The notes under the pieces are model-generated. The model worked only from the letters and a program-made list of their open reading frames with translations, made no database searches and was not told the origin of the DNA. Positions 23,712 to 32,042 of a DNA stretch of 64,000 bases are shown here, piece by piece. The DNA is taken from the NCBI RefSeq assembly GCF_013409345.1, contig NZ_JACCBB010000001.1:124001-188000 (forward strand), given 5' to 3'. Position 1 is the first letter of the stretch; every line of letters begins with the position of its first letter. Source of the DNA: Kineococcus aurantiacus (lineage in GTDB: Bacteria; Actinomycetota; Actinomycetes; Actinomycetales; Kineococcaceae). The translations under genes were made by a program, and so were the position numbers.

Positions 23712-25010
23712 GTGCCTTCCTCCCCGGCCAGGTCCCCCCTCCGCTCCGCGCTGCTGCTCGTGGCCGCCGCGACGAGCACGGGCTGCCTGGCCCTCGGTGT
23801 GACGACCGGCGCCGCGGCCGCCCCGCCCGCCGGTGCGAGCGCGGCCGCCCCGGCCGTCCCCGCCGCCGTCCCCGCCGACGACGCGCCCACGCAGGCCGAG
23901 CTGGACCAGGCCCGCGAGCAGGCCGCGCGGTCGGCGGCCCAGCTGGCCCAGGCCCAGGCCGACCTGGCCGCGGCCCAGGGCCGGCTCGACGACCTCGCCG
24001 CCCGCGCCGGGGCGGCGCTGGAGACCTACCAGCAGGCCGTGGAGGCCAAGGACGCCGCGGTGCGCGAGGAGGCCGCCCAGCGCGACCGGCTCGCCCAGGC
24101 CGAGGCGACGCTGGCCGAGGGCAAGAAGGACCTGGGGCAGTGGGCCTCGGAGGCCTACCGCGGCGCCGCGTCGCTGACGGAGTACTCCGGCCTGGTGTCG
24201 GTCCTCAAGGGCGGGGCCACCGACGACACCGCCACCGCCATCGCCTCGGCCAAGCGCATCGGCGACGGCCGCAGCAACGCCGTGGAGGCCTACGAGGAGG
24301 CCCAGCGGGTGCAGGCCGACGCCACGGCCAAGGCCGCCGCGGCCGCCGAGGAGGCCCGCGAGCAGGCCGAGATCGCCACCGACGCCAAGCACCGGGCCGA
24401 CGCCCTGGTGGCCCAGCAGCGCACCCAGGTGCAGGAGCTGGCCGTCCTGCAGGCCGCCGCCGCCGGTACCGCCGCCAGCGACTCCGACCGCGCCACCAAC
24501 CTCGCCGCGGCCAAGGCGGCGGCCGACGCCGCCGCCGCGGCGTACGCGGCCTCGGCCGCCGCGGGGGCGCTCATCCCCGTCGGCGGGGACTGCGCCACCG
24601 GCGGCAGCCTGTCGGGGTACGGCAACGGCCTCATCCCCCGCAGCGCCCTGTGCCCGCTGGCCAGCGCCCCCGGCCACGTCCTGCGCTCGGACGCCGCCAA
24701 CGCCTTCGCGGCGCTGAACGAGGCCTACGCGGCGCAGTTCGGCGAGAACATCTCGGTGACGGACTCCTACCGGACCCTGGCCGAGCAGATCGACGTCAAG
24801 GCCCGCAAGCCCACGCTGGCGGCCAAGCCCGGCACCAGCCGCCACGGCCTGGGCATCGCCGTCGACCTCGGCGACGGCATCCAGAACGCCGACTCCGCCC
24901 AGCACCAGTGGATGGACCGCAACGCGGCCCTGTACGGGTGGATCAACCCGGCGTGGGCGCAGAACCGCGGCGGGCAGTTCGAGCCGTGGCACTGGGAGTT
25001 CACCGGCTGA
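23712..25010 (+). CDS. Secreted D-alanyl-D-alanine carboxypeptidase (VanY, peptidase M15B) with coiled coil
   Basis: A 432-residue protein. A signal peptide occupies about residues 1-37 (LRSALLLVAAATSTGCLALG, then AAAAP). Residues 60-290 are an Ala/Glu/Gln-rich coiled coil interrupted near 130-170, as in NlpC/P60-linked cell-wall hydrolases. The C-terminal VanY domain has SRHGLGIAVDLG (His378 and Asp385 as zinc ligands) and WHWEFTG (His427). It trims terminal D-Ala from peptidoglycan stems. GTG or upstream starts are not needed: GTG 23712 gives the signal peptide. It is followed after 28 nt by the glycerophosphodiesterase gene. Confidence 0.92.
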   Translation: MPSSPARSPLRSALLLVAAATSTGCLALGVTTGAAAAPPAGASAAAPAVPAAVPADDAPTQAELDQAREQAARSAAQLAQAQADLAAAQGRLDDLAARAGAALETYQQAVEAKDAAVREEAAQRDRLAQAEATLAEGKKDLGQWASEAYRGAASLTEYSGLVSVLKGGATDDTATAIASAKRIGDGRSNAVEAYEEAQRVQADATAKAAAAAEEAREQAEIATDAKHRADALVAQQRTQVQELAVLQAAAAGTAASDSDRATNLAAAKAAADAAAAAYAASAAAGALIPVGGDCATGGSLSGYGNGLIPRSALCPLASAPGHVLRSDAANAFAALNEAYAAQFGENISVTDSYRTLAEQIDVKARKPTLAAKPGTSRHGLGIAVDLGDGIQNADSAQHQWMDRNAALYGWINPAWAQNRGGQFEPWHWEFTG

Positions 25011-25038
25011 TGGGGCACCGGGCGCCGGGGGGCCGACG

Positions 25039-25839
25039 GTGGTGAGCAGGCCGCCGGCGCGCCACGCGTTCTGCGCGTGGGACGGGCCGATCGCGATGGC
25101 CCACCGCGGTTTCAGCGCCACCGGGCCGCTGCGCGGGCTGGAGAACTGCCTGCCGGCCTTCGCCGCGGCCGTCGACCTGGGCTACACGTACCTGGAGACC
25201 GACGTCCGCGCCACCGCCGACGGGCAGCTCGTCGCGTTCCACGACGAGCACCTCGACCGCGTCACCGACGGCCGCGGCGACCTCTCGCAGCTGCCGTGGT
25301 CGCAGGTGCGCCGCCTGCGCGTCGGCGGCCGTGAACCCGTGCCCACCCTCGAGGAGGTCCTGGGCAGCTTCCCGCGGGCCCGGTTCAACCTCGACGTCAA
25401 GACCGAGGCGGCGCTGCCCCACCTCGCCGGGGTACTGGACCGGACCGCCGCCCACGGCCGCGTCCTGGTCACCGCCTTCGGGCAGCGGCGCCGCCGGGCC
25501 GCGCTGGCGGCCGTCGGCGGGCGGGAGGCCACCTCGGCCAGCTCCCCCGGCACCGCCCTGGCCCTGGCCGGTGCGCTGCTGCGCGCCCCGTTCCTCGTCC
25601 GGGCCGCGGTGGGTGGCGTGGACGCCGTCCAGGTCCCTGTCCGGCACGGGGGCGTGGAGGTCGTCTCGGAGCGGTTCGTGACGGCCGTGCACCGCGCCGG
25701 CGCCCAGGTGCACGTGTGGACCGTCGACGACCCGGTCCAGATCGAGGCCCTGCTCGACCTGGGGGTCGACGGGATCATCACCGACCGCGCCGACGTGCTC
25801 AAGGACGTCCTGACCCGCCGGGGGCAGTGGATCGGGTGA
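25039..25839 (+). CDS. Glycerophosphodiester phosphodiesterase (GDPD family)
   Basis: A 266-residue protein with the GDPD active site: AMAHRGFSA with the catalytic His and Arg, LENCLPAFAAAVDLGYTYLETDVRATADG with the metal-binding Glu-x-Asp, VAFHDEHLDRVTDGRG with the second His, and FNLDVKTE. The C-terminus HVWTVDDPVQIEALLDLGVDGIITDR is classic. It hydrolyses glycerophosphodiesters to glycerol 3-phosphate and an alcohol. No signal peptide, so cytoplasmic. GTG 25039 and GTG 25042 are both possible starts. The stop nearly abuts the next gene. Confidence 0.92.
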   Translation: MVSRPPARHAFCAWDGPIAMAHRGFSATGPLRGLENCLPAFAAAVDLGYTYLETDVRATADGQLVAFHDEHLDRVTDGRGDLSQLPWSQVRRLRVGGREPVPTLEEVLGSFPRARFNLDVKTEAALPHLAGVLDRTAAHGRVLVTAFGQRRRRAALAAVGGREATSASSPGTALALAGALLRAPFLVRAAVGGVDAVQVPVRHGGVEVVSERFVTAVHRAGAQVHVWTVDDPVQIEALLDLGVDGIITDRADVLKDVLTRRGQWIG

Positions 25840-25840
25840 G

Positions 25841-27205
25841 ATGGGTGCCGTGAGCACCACCGACGCGACGCTGCGGCGCGCCCGACGGTCCTGGTACGTC
25901 TACGACTGGGCCAACTCCGCCTTCGTGACCACCACCCAGACCGTCCTGCTGGCCCCCTACCTCACCGTCGTGGCCCGCCGCGCCGCGTGCCCGGGCGCGA
26001 GCGAGGGCTGCACGGCCACCCTCTCGGTGCTGGGGGTGCCCGTGGCGCCCGGGTCGCTGGCGCTCTACACGACCACCGCGGCCACCCTGCTGTCCGCGCT
26101 GCTGCTGCCCTTCGTGGGGGCCCTGGCCGACCGCACCCGGCACCGGCACCGCCTGCTGGGCAGTTTCGCCTGGGTCGGGGCGGGGGCCGCGACCGCCATG
26201 GTCGCCGTCGGCGGGGACCGCTGGTGGCTGGGGGTGGTGCTGGCCCTGGTCGCCGTGGTCAGCCTCACCCTGTCCCTGGTCGTCAACGACGCACTGCTGG
26301 TGGACGTCTCGGGCCCGGCCGAGCGGGACGCGGTCTCCTCCCGCGGCTGGGCCGCGGGCTACCTCGGCGGTTTCCTGCTGCTGGGGCTGAACCTGCTGCT
26401 GGTGTCCTCCCCGGCCACCTTCGGCCTGAGCGCCGAGTGGGCGGTCCGGGTCAGCCTGGCCTCGGCGGGGCTGTGGTGGGGGCTGTTCACGATCGTGCCC
26501 GTCGTGGGGCTGCGCCGGCTGCCGGCCCGCCCGGTCCCCGACCCCGCCGTCGACCGGACCCCGGCGGCCCCCGTGCGCCAGCTCGTGAGGACCCTGCGGG
26601 GGCTGCGGCACCACCCGCAGGTGCTGCGCTTCCTGCTGGCCTACCTGGTCTTCAACGACGGCATCCAGACCGTCGTGGCCGCCTCCAGCGTCTACGGCCA
26701 GGAGGAGCTGGGCTTCTCGTCGGCGCAGCTGCTGACCACCGTGCTGCTCGTGCAAGCCGTGGCCTTCCTCGGCGCGCTCGCCTTCGGCCGCCTCGCGGGC
26801 CGGTTCGGGGCCAAGCGCACGGTCCTGGGGGGTCTGGTGCTGTGGATCGTCGTCGTGCTGGCCGCCTTCGCCGTCCCGCGCGGGGCGTTCACGACGTGGC
26901 TGGCCCTGGCGGTCCTCATCGGGGTGGTGCTGGGCGGCACGCAGGCGCTGTCGCGCTCGCTGTTCAGCCGGCTGGTGCCGGCCGGGGCCGAGGCGGAGTA
27001 CTTCAGCCTCTACCAGGCCGGTGAGCGCGGGACGAGCTGGCTGGGGACGCTGGTGTTCGGGCTGGTGGCGCAGCTGACCGGTTCGTACCGCCCGGCGCTG
27101 GTGGCGCTGCTCGCCTTCTTCGTCGTGGGCGCCGTGCTGCTGGTCCGGGTCGACGTGGACGCCGGAGTTCAGCAGGCACGGTCAGGTACCGATCCAGTAC
27201 GCTGA
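25841..27205 (+). CDS. MFS transporter, UMF1/Atg22-like
   Basis: A 454-residue protein with about twelve membrane segments. The N-terminal motif RRSWYVYDWANSAFVTT is diagnostic for the UMF1 (vacuole effluxer-like) branch, and the loop ALADRTRHRHRLLG is the MFS motif A. Further on comes LLGLNLLLVS and FSRLVPAGAEAEYFSLYQAG. Substrates of bacterial members are unknown. The ATG at 25841 begins one base after the GDPD stop; a GTG at 25850 is also in frame. The two genes are probably co-transcribed. Confidence 0.9.
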   Translation: MGAVSTTDATLRRARRSWYVYDWANSAFVTTTQTVLLAPYLTVVARRAACPGASEGCTATLSVLGVPVAPGSLALYTTTAATLLSALLLPFVGALADRTRHRHRLLGSFAWVGAGAATAMVAVGGDRWWLGVVLALVAVVSLTLSLVVNDALLVDVSGPAERDAVSSRGWAAGYLGGFLLLGLNLLLVSSPATFGLSAEWAVRVSLASAGLWWGLFTIVPVVGLRRLPARPVPDPAVDRTPAAPVRQLVRTLRGLRHHPQVLRFLLAYLVFNDGIQTVVAASSVYGQEELGFSSAQLLTTVLLVQAVAFLGALAFGRLAGRFGAKRTVLGGLVLWIVVVLAAFAVPRGAFTTWLALAVLIGVVLGGTQALSRSLFSRLVPAGAEAEYFSLYQAGERGTSWLGTLVFGLVAQLTGSYRPALVALLAFFVVGAVLLVRVDVDAGVQQARSGTDPVR

Positions 27206-27261
27206 GTAATCAACCAACCTCGCTGCGCACACGACCTCCACACCTCGGGGCGGTCGGACGC

Positions 27262-27287
27262 GGAACAGCGGGGATCGTCACGGCGTT
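27262..27287 (+). promoter_or_regulatory. SigR/SigH-type promoter upstream of rbpA
   Basis: GGAAC at 27262-27266 and GTT at 27285-27287 are exactly 18 bp apart, matching the actinobacterial thiol-stress sigma consensus GGAAT-N18-GTT with one change. It lies 75 bp before the rbpA start. rbpA of Streptomyces is known to be under SigR, which supports the reading. Confidence 0.6.
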
Positions 27288-27361
27288 CAACCACCAGGTC
27301 CCTTCCACTCCCCCGGAACCGCGGGGAGTCGCCGTGCGGAGGGGACGGTGGGGAGGTTCAC

Positions 27362-27709
27362 ATGAGCGAGCGCAACCTGCGAGGGTCCCGCCTCGGCGGC
27401 GCCAGCCTCGAGAGCGAGTCCGGCGTCGAGCCGGCTGAGCGGCAGCAGGTCACGTACCACTGCCCGAACGGTCACACCATCACGGTGCCCATGTCCGTGG
27501 AGGCCGACGTGCCCCCGCTGTGGGAGTGCCGTTGCGGCGCCGAGGCGCTGCGGGCCGACACCGACGCACCGGAGAAGAAGGCCGGCAAACCGGCGCGCAC
27601 GCACTGGGACATGCTCCTGGAGCGTCGCACCATCGCCGAGCTGGAGGTGCTGCTGGACGAGAGGCTCGAGCTGCTGCGCAGCCGCGAGCTGATCAAGCGC
27701 AGCGCCTGA
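27362..27709 (+). CDS. rbpA: RNA polymerase-binding protein RbpA
   Basis: A 115-residue protein matching RbpA: N-terminal tail ERNLRGSRLGGASLES, the zinc-type core with CPNGH and WECRCG, and the sigma-interacting C-terminus RTHWDMLLERRTIAELEVLL, DERLELLRSRE. RbpA binds RNA polymerase with the principal sigma factor and stabilises open complex; it is essential in mycobacteria. The ATG at 27362 follows GGGGAGG. It is monocistronic, with a strong terminator immediately after. Confidence 0.97.
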   Translation: MSERNLRGSRLGGASLESESGVEPAERQQVTYHCPNGHTITVPMSVEADVPPLWECRCGAEALRADTDAPEKKAGKPARTHWDMLLERRTIAELEVLLDERLELLRSRELIKRSA

Positions 27710-27724
27710 CCGGCGGACCCGCAG

Positions 27725-27756
27725 GGGCCGGCCCACCCGCACGGGTGGGCCGGCCC
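27725..27756. terminator. Strong bidirectional terminator after rbpA
   Basis: GGGCCGGCCCACCC (27725-27738), loop GCAC, then the exact reverse complement (27743-27756). It separates convergent rbpA and fxsA. Confidence 0.75.
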
Positions 27757-27764
27757 TCGTGCGT

Positions 27765-28292
27765 TCAGCGCCCCAGCTCCCGTCGGCCCCGCGGCGCGTC
27801 GGGCACGACCTCGCCGTCGACGACCTCGCCGTCCACCACGTCACCGACCACGTCACCCACGACGACCGTGGGCCCGGCCGCGGCCCGGACCGCCGACTCG
27901 AACCGGCGGCGGACCAGCCGGACGAAGACCGCCCGCAGCAACCGCCGCGTCGGGGGCACGACGCACAGCAGCCCCAGGACGTCGCTGACGACGCCCGGCA
28001 GGACCAGCAGCAGCCCCCCGACCCCGGTGAGCACGGCGTCGCCGACGACCCCCGGTTCCTGACCGGGCACCGGCGCGCCGAACGGCACGGAGGCCGTCTG
28101 CCGGAAGGCCGCCACCGCCCGGCGCCCCGCCCGCCGCAGCACCAGGGCCCCGCCGAACGTCTCGGCCAGCAGCAGCACCAGCACCCACCCGCCACCGACG
28201 ACGTGGCTCAGCTGCACCAGCAGCCAGACCTCCAGGACGACGAGCAGCAGCAGGCCCACCGGAACCCACCGGACCCACCGCGGCGCCCTCAC
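27765..28292 (-). CDS. fxsA: FxsA family membrane protein
   Basis: A 175-residue protein with the FxsA pattern: WVPVGLLLLVVLEVWLLVQLSHVVGG, a second helix region VLVLLLAETFGGALVL, and LTGVGGLLLVLPGVVSDVLGLLCVVPPTR. Relatives suppress phage F exclusion in E. coli; the actinobacterial role is unknown. The tail repeats V-D-G-E-V-V and V-G-D-V-V. GTG 28292 overlaps the lnt stop (GTGA), so translation is coupled. Confidence 0.85.
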   Translation of the reverse strand: MRAPRWVRWVPVGLLLLVVLEVWLLVQLSHVVGGGWVLVLLLAETFGGALVLRRAGRRAVAAFRQTASVPFGAPVPGQEPGVVGDAVLTGVGGLLLVLPGVVSDVLGLLCVVPPTRRLLRAVFVRLVRRRFESAVRAAAGPTVVVGDVVGDVVDGEVVDGEVVPDAPRGRRELGR

Positions 28293-29938
28293 GCCGGCAC
28301 CGGGTCCCCGGCCGGCCGCGCCGACGCCGAGCGGCCCCCCGGCCGGCCGCGGCGCGGACCCCGGCGGGCCGTCACCAGCAGGAGCACGCACAGCGCGCTG
28401 AGCACCAGCTCCGGCGCGGCCCCCACGCGGGTCGCGACGGTCTGCGTCGAGCGCAGCACCACGTCACCGGTCAGGACGTCCTGGGTGAACAGCGAGGACT
28501 CGTCGTGCGCCACGCCGTCGGGGCTGATCAGGGCGCTGACGCCGACCGTGGAGATCTGCACGACCGCCCGGCCCGACTCCACCGCCCGCAACCGCGACAT
28601 CGCCAGCTGCTGGACCGCCTCGTCGGACGTCCCGAACGTCGCGTTGTTGGTCTGCACCACGAGGAACTGCGCCCCGGCCCGCACCGACTGCCGGACGGTG
28701 TCGTCGAAGGCCACCTCGAAGCAGATGACGTCACCGACCCGCACGTCCCCCATCGTCAGCAGCCCCACGTGGTCGCCGTGGACGAAGTCGCGGGTGATGA
28801 GGTCGACCTTGTCGCTGAAGACCCGGAAGAAGGACCGGTAGGGCATGTACTCGGCGAAGGGGGCCGGGCGCTGCTTGACGTAGTGCCGCGTGTCGTCCTC
28901 GCGGGCCCCGGCGATGCCGTCCTGCGGCGTCACGACCAGGCCGGTGTTCGACACGTACCGGCCCGGGCCGTCCAGGACCGCACCCACCAGGACGGGCACG
29001 CCGACGTCGCGGGCGGCCTGCTCGATGACCGCCTGCGCGTCGGGGTTCTCGTAGGGGTCGATGTCGCTGGAGTTCTCCGGCCACAGGACCAGGTCGGGCC
29101 GCTCCTGCGTACCCGCCGCCACCTCCCGGGCCAGCCGCTCGGTGGCCGCGGCGTGGTTGTCCAGCACCGCCCGGCGCTCGGCGTTGAACTCCAGCCCCTC
29201 CGCGGGGGTGTTGCCCTGCACCGCGGCGACGCGCCGGGTGCCGTCCTCGGCCGCCGTCGGGCGCGGCACGAGCGCCCCCGACCACGTGACGGCGGCCGCC
29301 GCGAGCAGGAGCGCCACCGCCGGGCGCAGCCGGGGGACGGCGCGCGGGGCCCCCACCGGCGCGGGCAGCCGCAGCAGGGCCAGCACCGCCGAGGCCACCA
29401 GGGCCCCCGCCAGCGCCACGCCGAACGTCACCGCGGGCGACCCGCCCAGCGCGGCCAGGCCCAGCGTGGGGGCGTCGGCCTGGGAGAAGGCCAGCCGCCC
29501 CCACGGGAAACCCTCGAAGGGGACCCGGGCACGGGCCGCCTCCAGCGCCACCCAGCCGGTCGCCACGGCCAGCGGGGCCAGCCGCCGGCGGGCGCGCTGC
29601 AGGCGCGGCAGGCAGGCGCCCAGGACGCCGTAGAACAGCGCGCAGGCCACCGTCAGGGCCGACCACGGCAGCAGCCCCACGTACGTCCCGCTCCACGACA
29701 GGTGGGGGAACATGAAGGCGAACCCGAACAGCAGCCCCGCCCAGGCCCCGCGGCGCGCCCGCGCACCGTGCGTGGCGACGGTCAGCAGCGCGACGGCGAG
29801 CACGGCGGTGGGCCACAGGCCGGGGGCGGTCACGGCCCCGGGGAACGCCGCCCAGGCGGCCAGGCCGCCGAGGACGGCCAGGACCAGGGTGACCGGGAGG
29901 CGCACGGGCGCGGGGTCGACCGGACGGGGAGGCACCAC
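28289..29938 (-). CDS. lnt: Apolipoprotein N-acyltransferase
   Basis: A 549-residue protein. Six membrane segments precede a nitrilase (CN hydrolase) domain: catalytic Glu in DLVLWPENSSDIDPYENP, Lys in RHYVKQRPAPFAEYMP and Cys in VGDVICFEVAFDDTVRQ. It attaches the third acyl chain to lipoprotein N-termini. Possible clients in this window are the lipoproteins at 33061, 45082 and 53171. GTG 29938 is the likely start since the region before it is not membrane-like; GTG 29935 is adjacent. It is followed by overlapping fxsA. Confidence 0.93.
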   Translation of the reverse strand: MVPPRPVDPAPVRLPVTLVLAVLGGLAAWAAFPGAVTAPGLWPTAVLAVALLTVATHGARARRGAWAGLLFGFAFMFPHLSWSGTYVGLLPWSALTVACALFYGVLGACLPRLQRARRRLAPLAVATGWVALEAARARVPFEGFPWGRLAFSQADAPTLGLAALGGSPAVTFGVALAGALVASAVLALLRLPAPVGAPRAVPRLRPAVALLLAAAAVTWSGALVPRPTAAEDGTRRVAAVQGNTPAEGLEFNAERRAVLDNHAAATERLAREVAAGTQERPDLVLWPENSSDIDPYENPDAQAVIEQAARDVGVPVLVGAVLDGPGRYVSNTGLVVTPQDGIAGAREDDTRHYVKQRPAPFAEYMPYRSFFRVFSDKVDLITRDFVHGDHVGLLTMGDVRVGDVICFEVAFDDTVRQSVRAGAQFLVVQTNNATFGTSDEAVQQLAMSRLRAVESGRAVVQISTVGVSALISPDGVAHDESSLFTQDVLTGDVVLRSTQTVATRVGAAPELVLSALCVLLLVTARRGPRRGRPGGRSASARPAGDPVPA

Positions 29939-30313
29939 GTGAGGGTAACCGCCGGGGCCCGGGACCGGTTCCCGGCGCCCGGGCGGTCCTGCCGGTCGAG
30001 CCCGCGCACCCCTCGCGCCGTCGCGCACCTCGTCGGCTACGAGGTGTGCGCCGTTTTCTAAGGGCGCACGGACCCGACCTCGCCCACTCCGGCGGACACC
30101 CGCGCCGAGCGTCCCCGCAGGTGGTGCGACTGCGGGACGCCGGCGCGAGGTGGCCGACCGGGCTTCCTCGACGTGGGCTGCACCTGGACGCTACTCAGCC
30201 GTTGCCCGCTGTCAACCGGCCCGCGGACCACCTCCGGGGCATCGCGGCAGGTCATGCGGGCATGACCGTCCGTGATCAGGCCTCGTCACCCGGCGTGTCG
30301 CCCCGGCGTGTCG
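29939..30313. other. 375-bp intergenic region: lnt leader with hairpins
   Basis: No gene is supported here. On the minus strand it contains a promoter (30215-30188) and about 250 nt of leader before lnt. Two hairpins stand out: CACCTCGT/ACGAGGTG at 30026-30046 and TGCGCC/GGCGCA at 30047-30068, the second enclosing GTTTTCTAAG. On the plus strand the first hairpin plus TTTT looks like a terminator with no gene before it. Confidence 0.5.
30188..30215 (-). promoter_or_regulatory. Probable promoter for lnt-fxsA
   Basis: On the minus strand TTGACA (30215-30210) and TAGCGT (30193-30188) are 16 bp apart. The -35 is perfect. It would give a leader of about 245 nt. Confidence 0.5.
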
Positions 30314-31951
30314 TCAGCCCACCAGCCCCTGCGGCACGTCGTGCACCACCGCGCCCTCCACCGCCGTCCGCAGGCACACCGGCTCCACCGCCCCCGGGCC
30401 CATGTCCGGCAACCCCGGCGTGCCCGACCGCGCGTCGGTGCTCCACCCCGACAACCGCCGGTCCGGGGCCTGCACCACGAGCTCGGCCACGTCCCACACC
30501 GCGTACGTCGCCGGGGCGCCCGGCCGCAGCACCCCCGGGTGCCCCCGGCCCGCCAGCCGGTGCCCACCGCGCGTGTGCGCCAGGAACGCGGCCCGCACCG
30601 ACACCGCCCGCTCCTCCTCGTGCGGGAACGCCGCCGCCCGCACCGCCGCCCACGGCGCGAACGGCGTCACCGGCGTGTCCGAGCCGAACGCCATCGGCAC
30701 CCCCGCCGCCGCCCACGCCGCGAACGGGTGCGTCCGCCCGACCCGCTCCCCCAGCCGCTGCGCGTACAGGCCCCCCGGCCCGCCCCACGTGGCGTCGAAG
30801 GCCGGCTGCGTGCTCACGGCGGTCCCCAACCGCGCGAAGGCGGCCACGACCGACTCGTCGGCCACCACCGCGTGCTCGACCCGGTGCCCCGCCGAGGCCA
30901 GCGCCGCCGTCCCCAGCCGCGCCGCGACCTCCTCCAGCGCCTGGACCACCACCTCCAGGGCCGCGTCCCCGATGGCGTGGAACGCGGCCTGCACCCCCGC
31001 GACCGTGCACGCGTGGACGTGGTCGCGCACCGCGGCCACGTCCAGCGACGGCTCACCGCGCCACCCCGGCGCGTCGGCGTAGTCGGCCCGCAGCGCCGCC
31101 GTGCGCGAGCCCAGCGACCCGTCGACCACCAGGTCCCCGCCCAGCCCCGCCAGCTGCGCCGCCGACCCCGCCAGCACCGCCCGCGCCTGCTCCGGGCTGT
31201 CCACCCGCTCCGCCAGGTACCCCACGACCTGCGGCGACGGCTCCGCCGCCGCCAGGGCCTGCAGCGCCTCCAGGTCCCCCGCCGGCGCCAGCCAGCGCCC
31301 CGACATCTCGTGCACCGACCCGATGCCCGCGGCCACGGCCGCGGCCAGCGCCGCCCGCCGCGCACCCTGCAGCTGCGAGGGCCCCAGGGCCCCCCAGCGC
31401 GCGTCCAGCGCCGCGTGGTGCGCCGCCCCGCGCACCCGGCCGTCCTCGTCCCACCCCGGCAGCCGGCGCAGGCCCGCCGCCTGCGCCAGCGCCGAGCTGA
31501 CCAGCGCGCTGTGGCCGTCCACCCGCGACAGCAGCACCGGCGCCCCACCGGCGGCCCGGTCCAGCTGCGCGCGCGTCGGCACCGCCTCCCCCGCGGGCCA
31601 GCCCGACTCGTCCCAGCCGTGCCCGACGAGCAGGCGACCGGGCACCGCGCGCGCCGCCACGGCCTCCAGCAGCTGCGCCGCGCTCGCGGCCGCGCTCAGG
31701 TCCAGCCCCTCCAGGCGCAGGCCGGTCTCGGTGAGGTGGGTGTGCGCGTCGACGAAGGCGGGGGTGATGAGCCGGCCGCGCAGGTCGACGACCTCGTCGC
31801 CCTCGCGCGTCCAGGCCCCGGCGGCCTCGTCCGGGCCCACCCACGCGATCGTCGAGCCCTCCACGAGCATCGCCGTGGCGAAGGGGTCGGCCGGGGAGTA
31901 CACCGCCCCGCCGCGGTAGAGCCGACGGGTGCTGGCAGCGCGACGGTCCAC
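30314..31951 (-). CDS. Amidohydrolase family protein (YtcJ-like)
   Basis: A 545-residue metal-dependent amidohydrolase: LITPAFVDAHTHLTETGLRL with the HxH metal ligands, VDGSLGSRTAALRADYAD typical of the YtcJ group, FHAIGDAALEVVVQALE with a further His, GHRVEHAVV, and MAFGSDTPVTPF with the metal Asp. The group includes N-substituted formamide deformylase; specificity is not predictable. No signal peptide. The GTG at 31951 is used. A convergent or co-transcribed partner is not evident. Confidence 0.9.
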   Translation of the reverse strand: MDRRAASTRRLYRGGAVYSPADPFATAMLVEGSTIAWVGPDEAAGAWTREGDEVVDLRGRLITPAFVDAHTHLTETGLRLEGLDLSAAASAAQLLEAVAARAVPGRLLVGHGWDESGWPAGEAVPTRAQLDRAAGGAPVLLSRVDGHSALVSSALAQAAGLRRLPGWDEDGRVRGAAHHAALDARWGALGPSQLQGARRAALAAAVAAGIGSVHEMSGRWLAPAGDLEALQALAAAEPSPQVVGYLAERVDSPEQARAVLAGSAAQLAGLGGDLVVDGSLGSRTAALRADYADAPGWRGEPSLDVAAVRDHVHACTVAGVQAAFHAIGDAALEVVVQALEEVAARLGTAALASAGHRVEHAVVADESVVAAFARLGTAVSTQPAFDATWGGPGGLYAQRLGERVGRTHPFAAWAAAGVPMAFGSDTPVTPFAPWAAVRAAAFPHEEERAVSVRAAFLAHTRGGHRLAGRGHPGVLRPGAPATYAVWDVAELVVQAPDRRLSGWSTDARSGTPGLPDMGPGAVEPVCLRTAVEGAVVHDVPQGLVG

Positions 31952-32042
31952 GCCGGGCAGCGTAGGAGCCGTCCGGGGTGGACCGTCGCGCGGGTGCCCG
32001 GGCCCCGGGTGCCCGGCGCGGGTCCCGGGGCCGGGGCACCGC

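Noticed and set aside
30058-30255. 65-codon minus-strand frame upstream of lnt
   Set aside because: No ribosome site, no homology, and it overlaps the promoter and hairpins; better read as leader.
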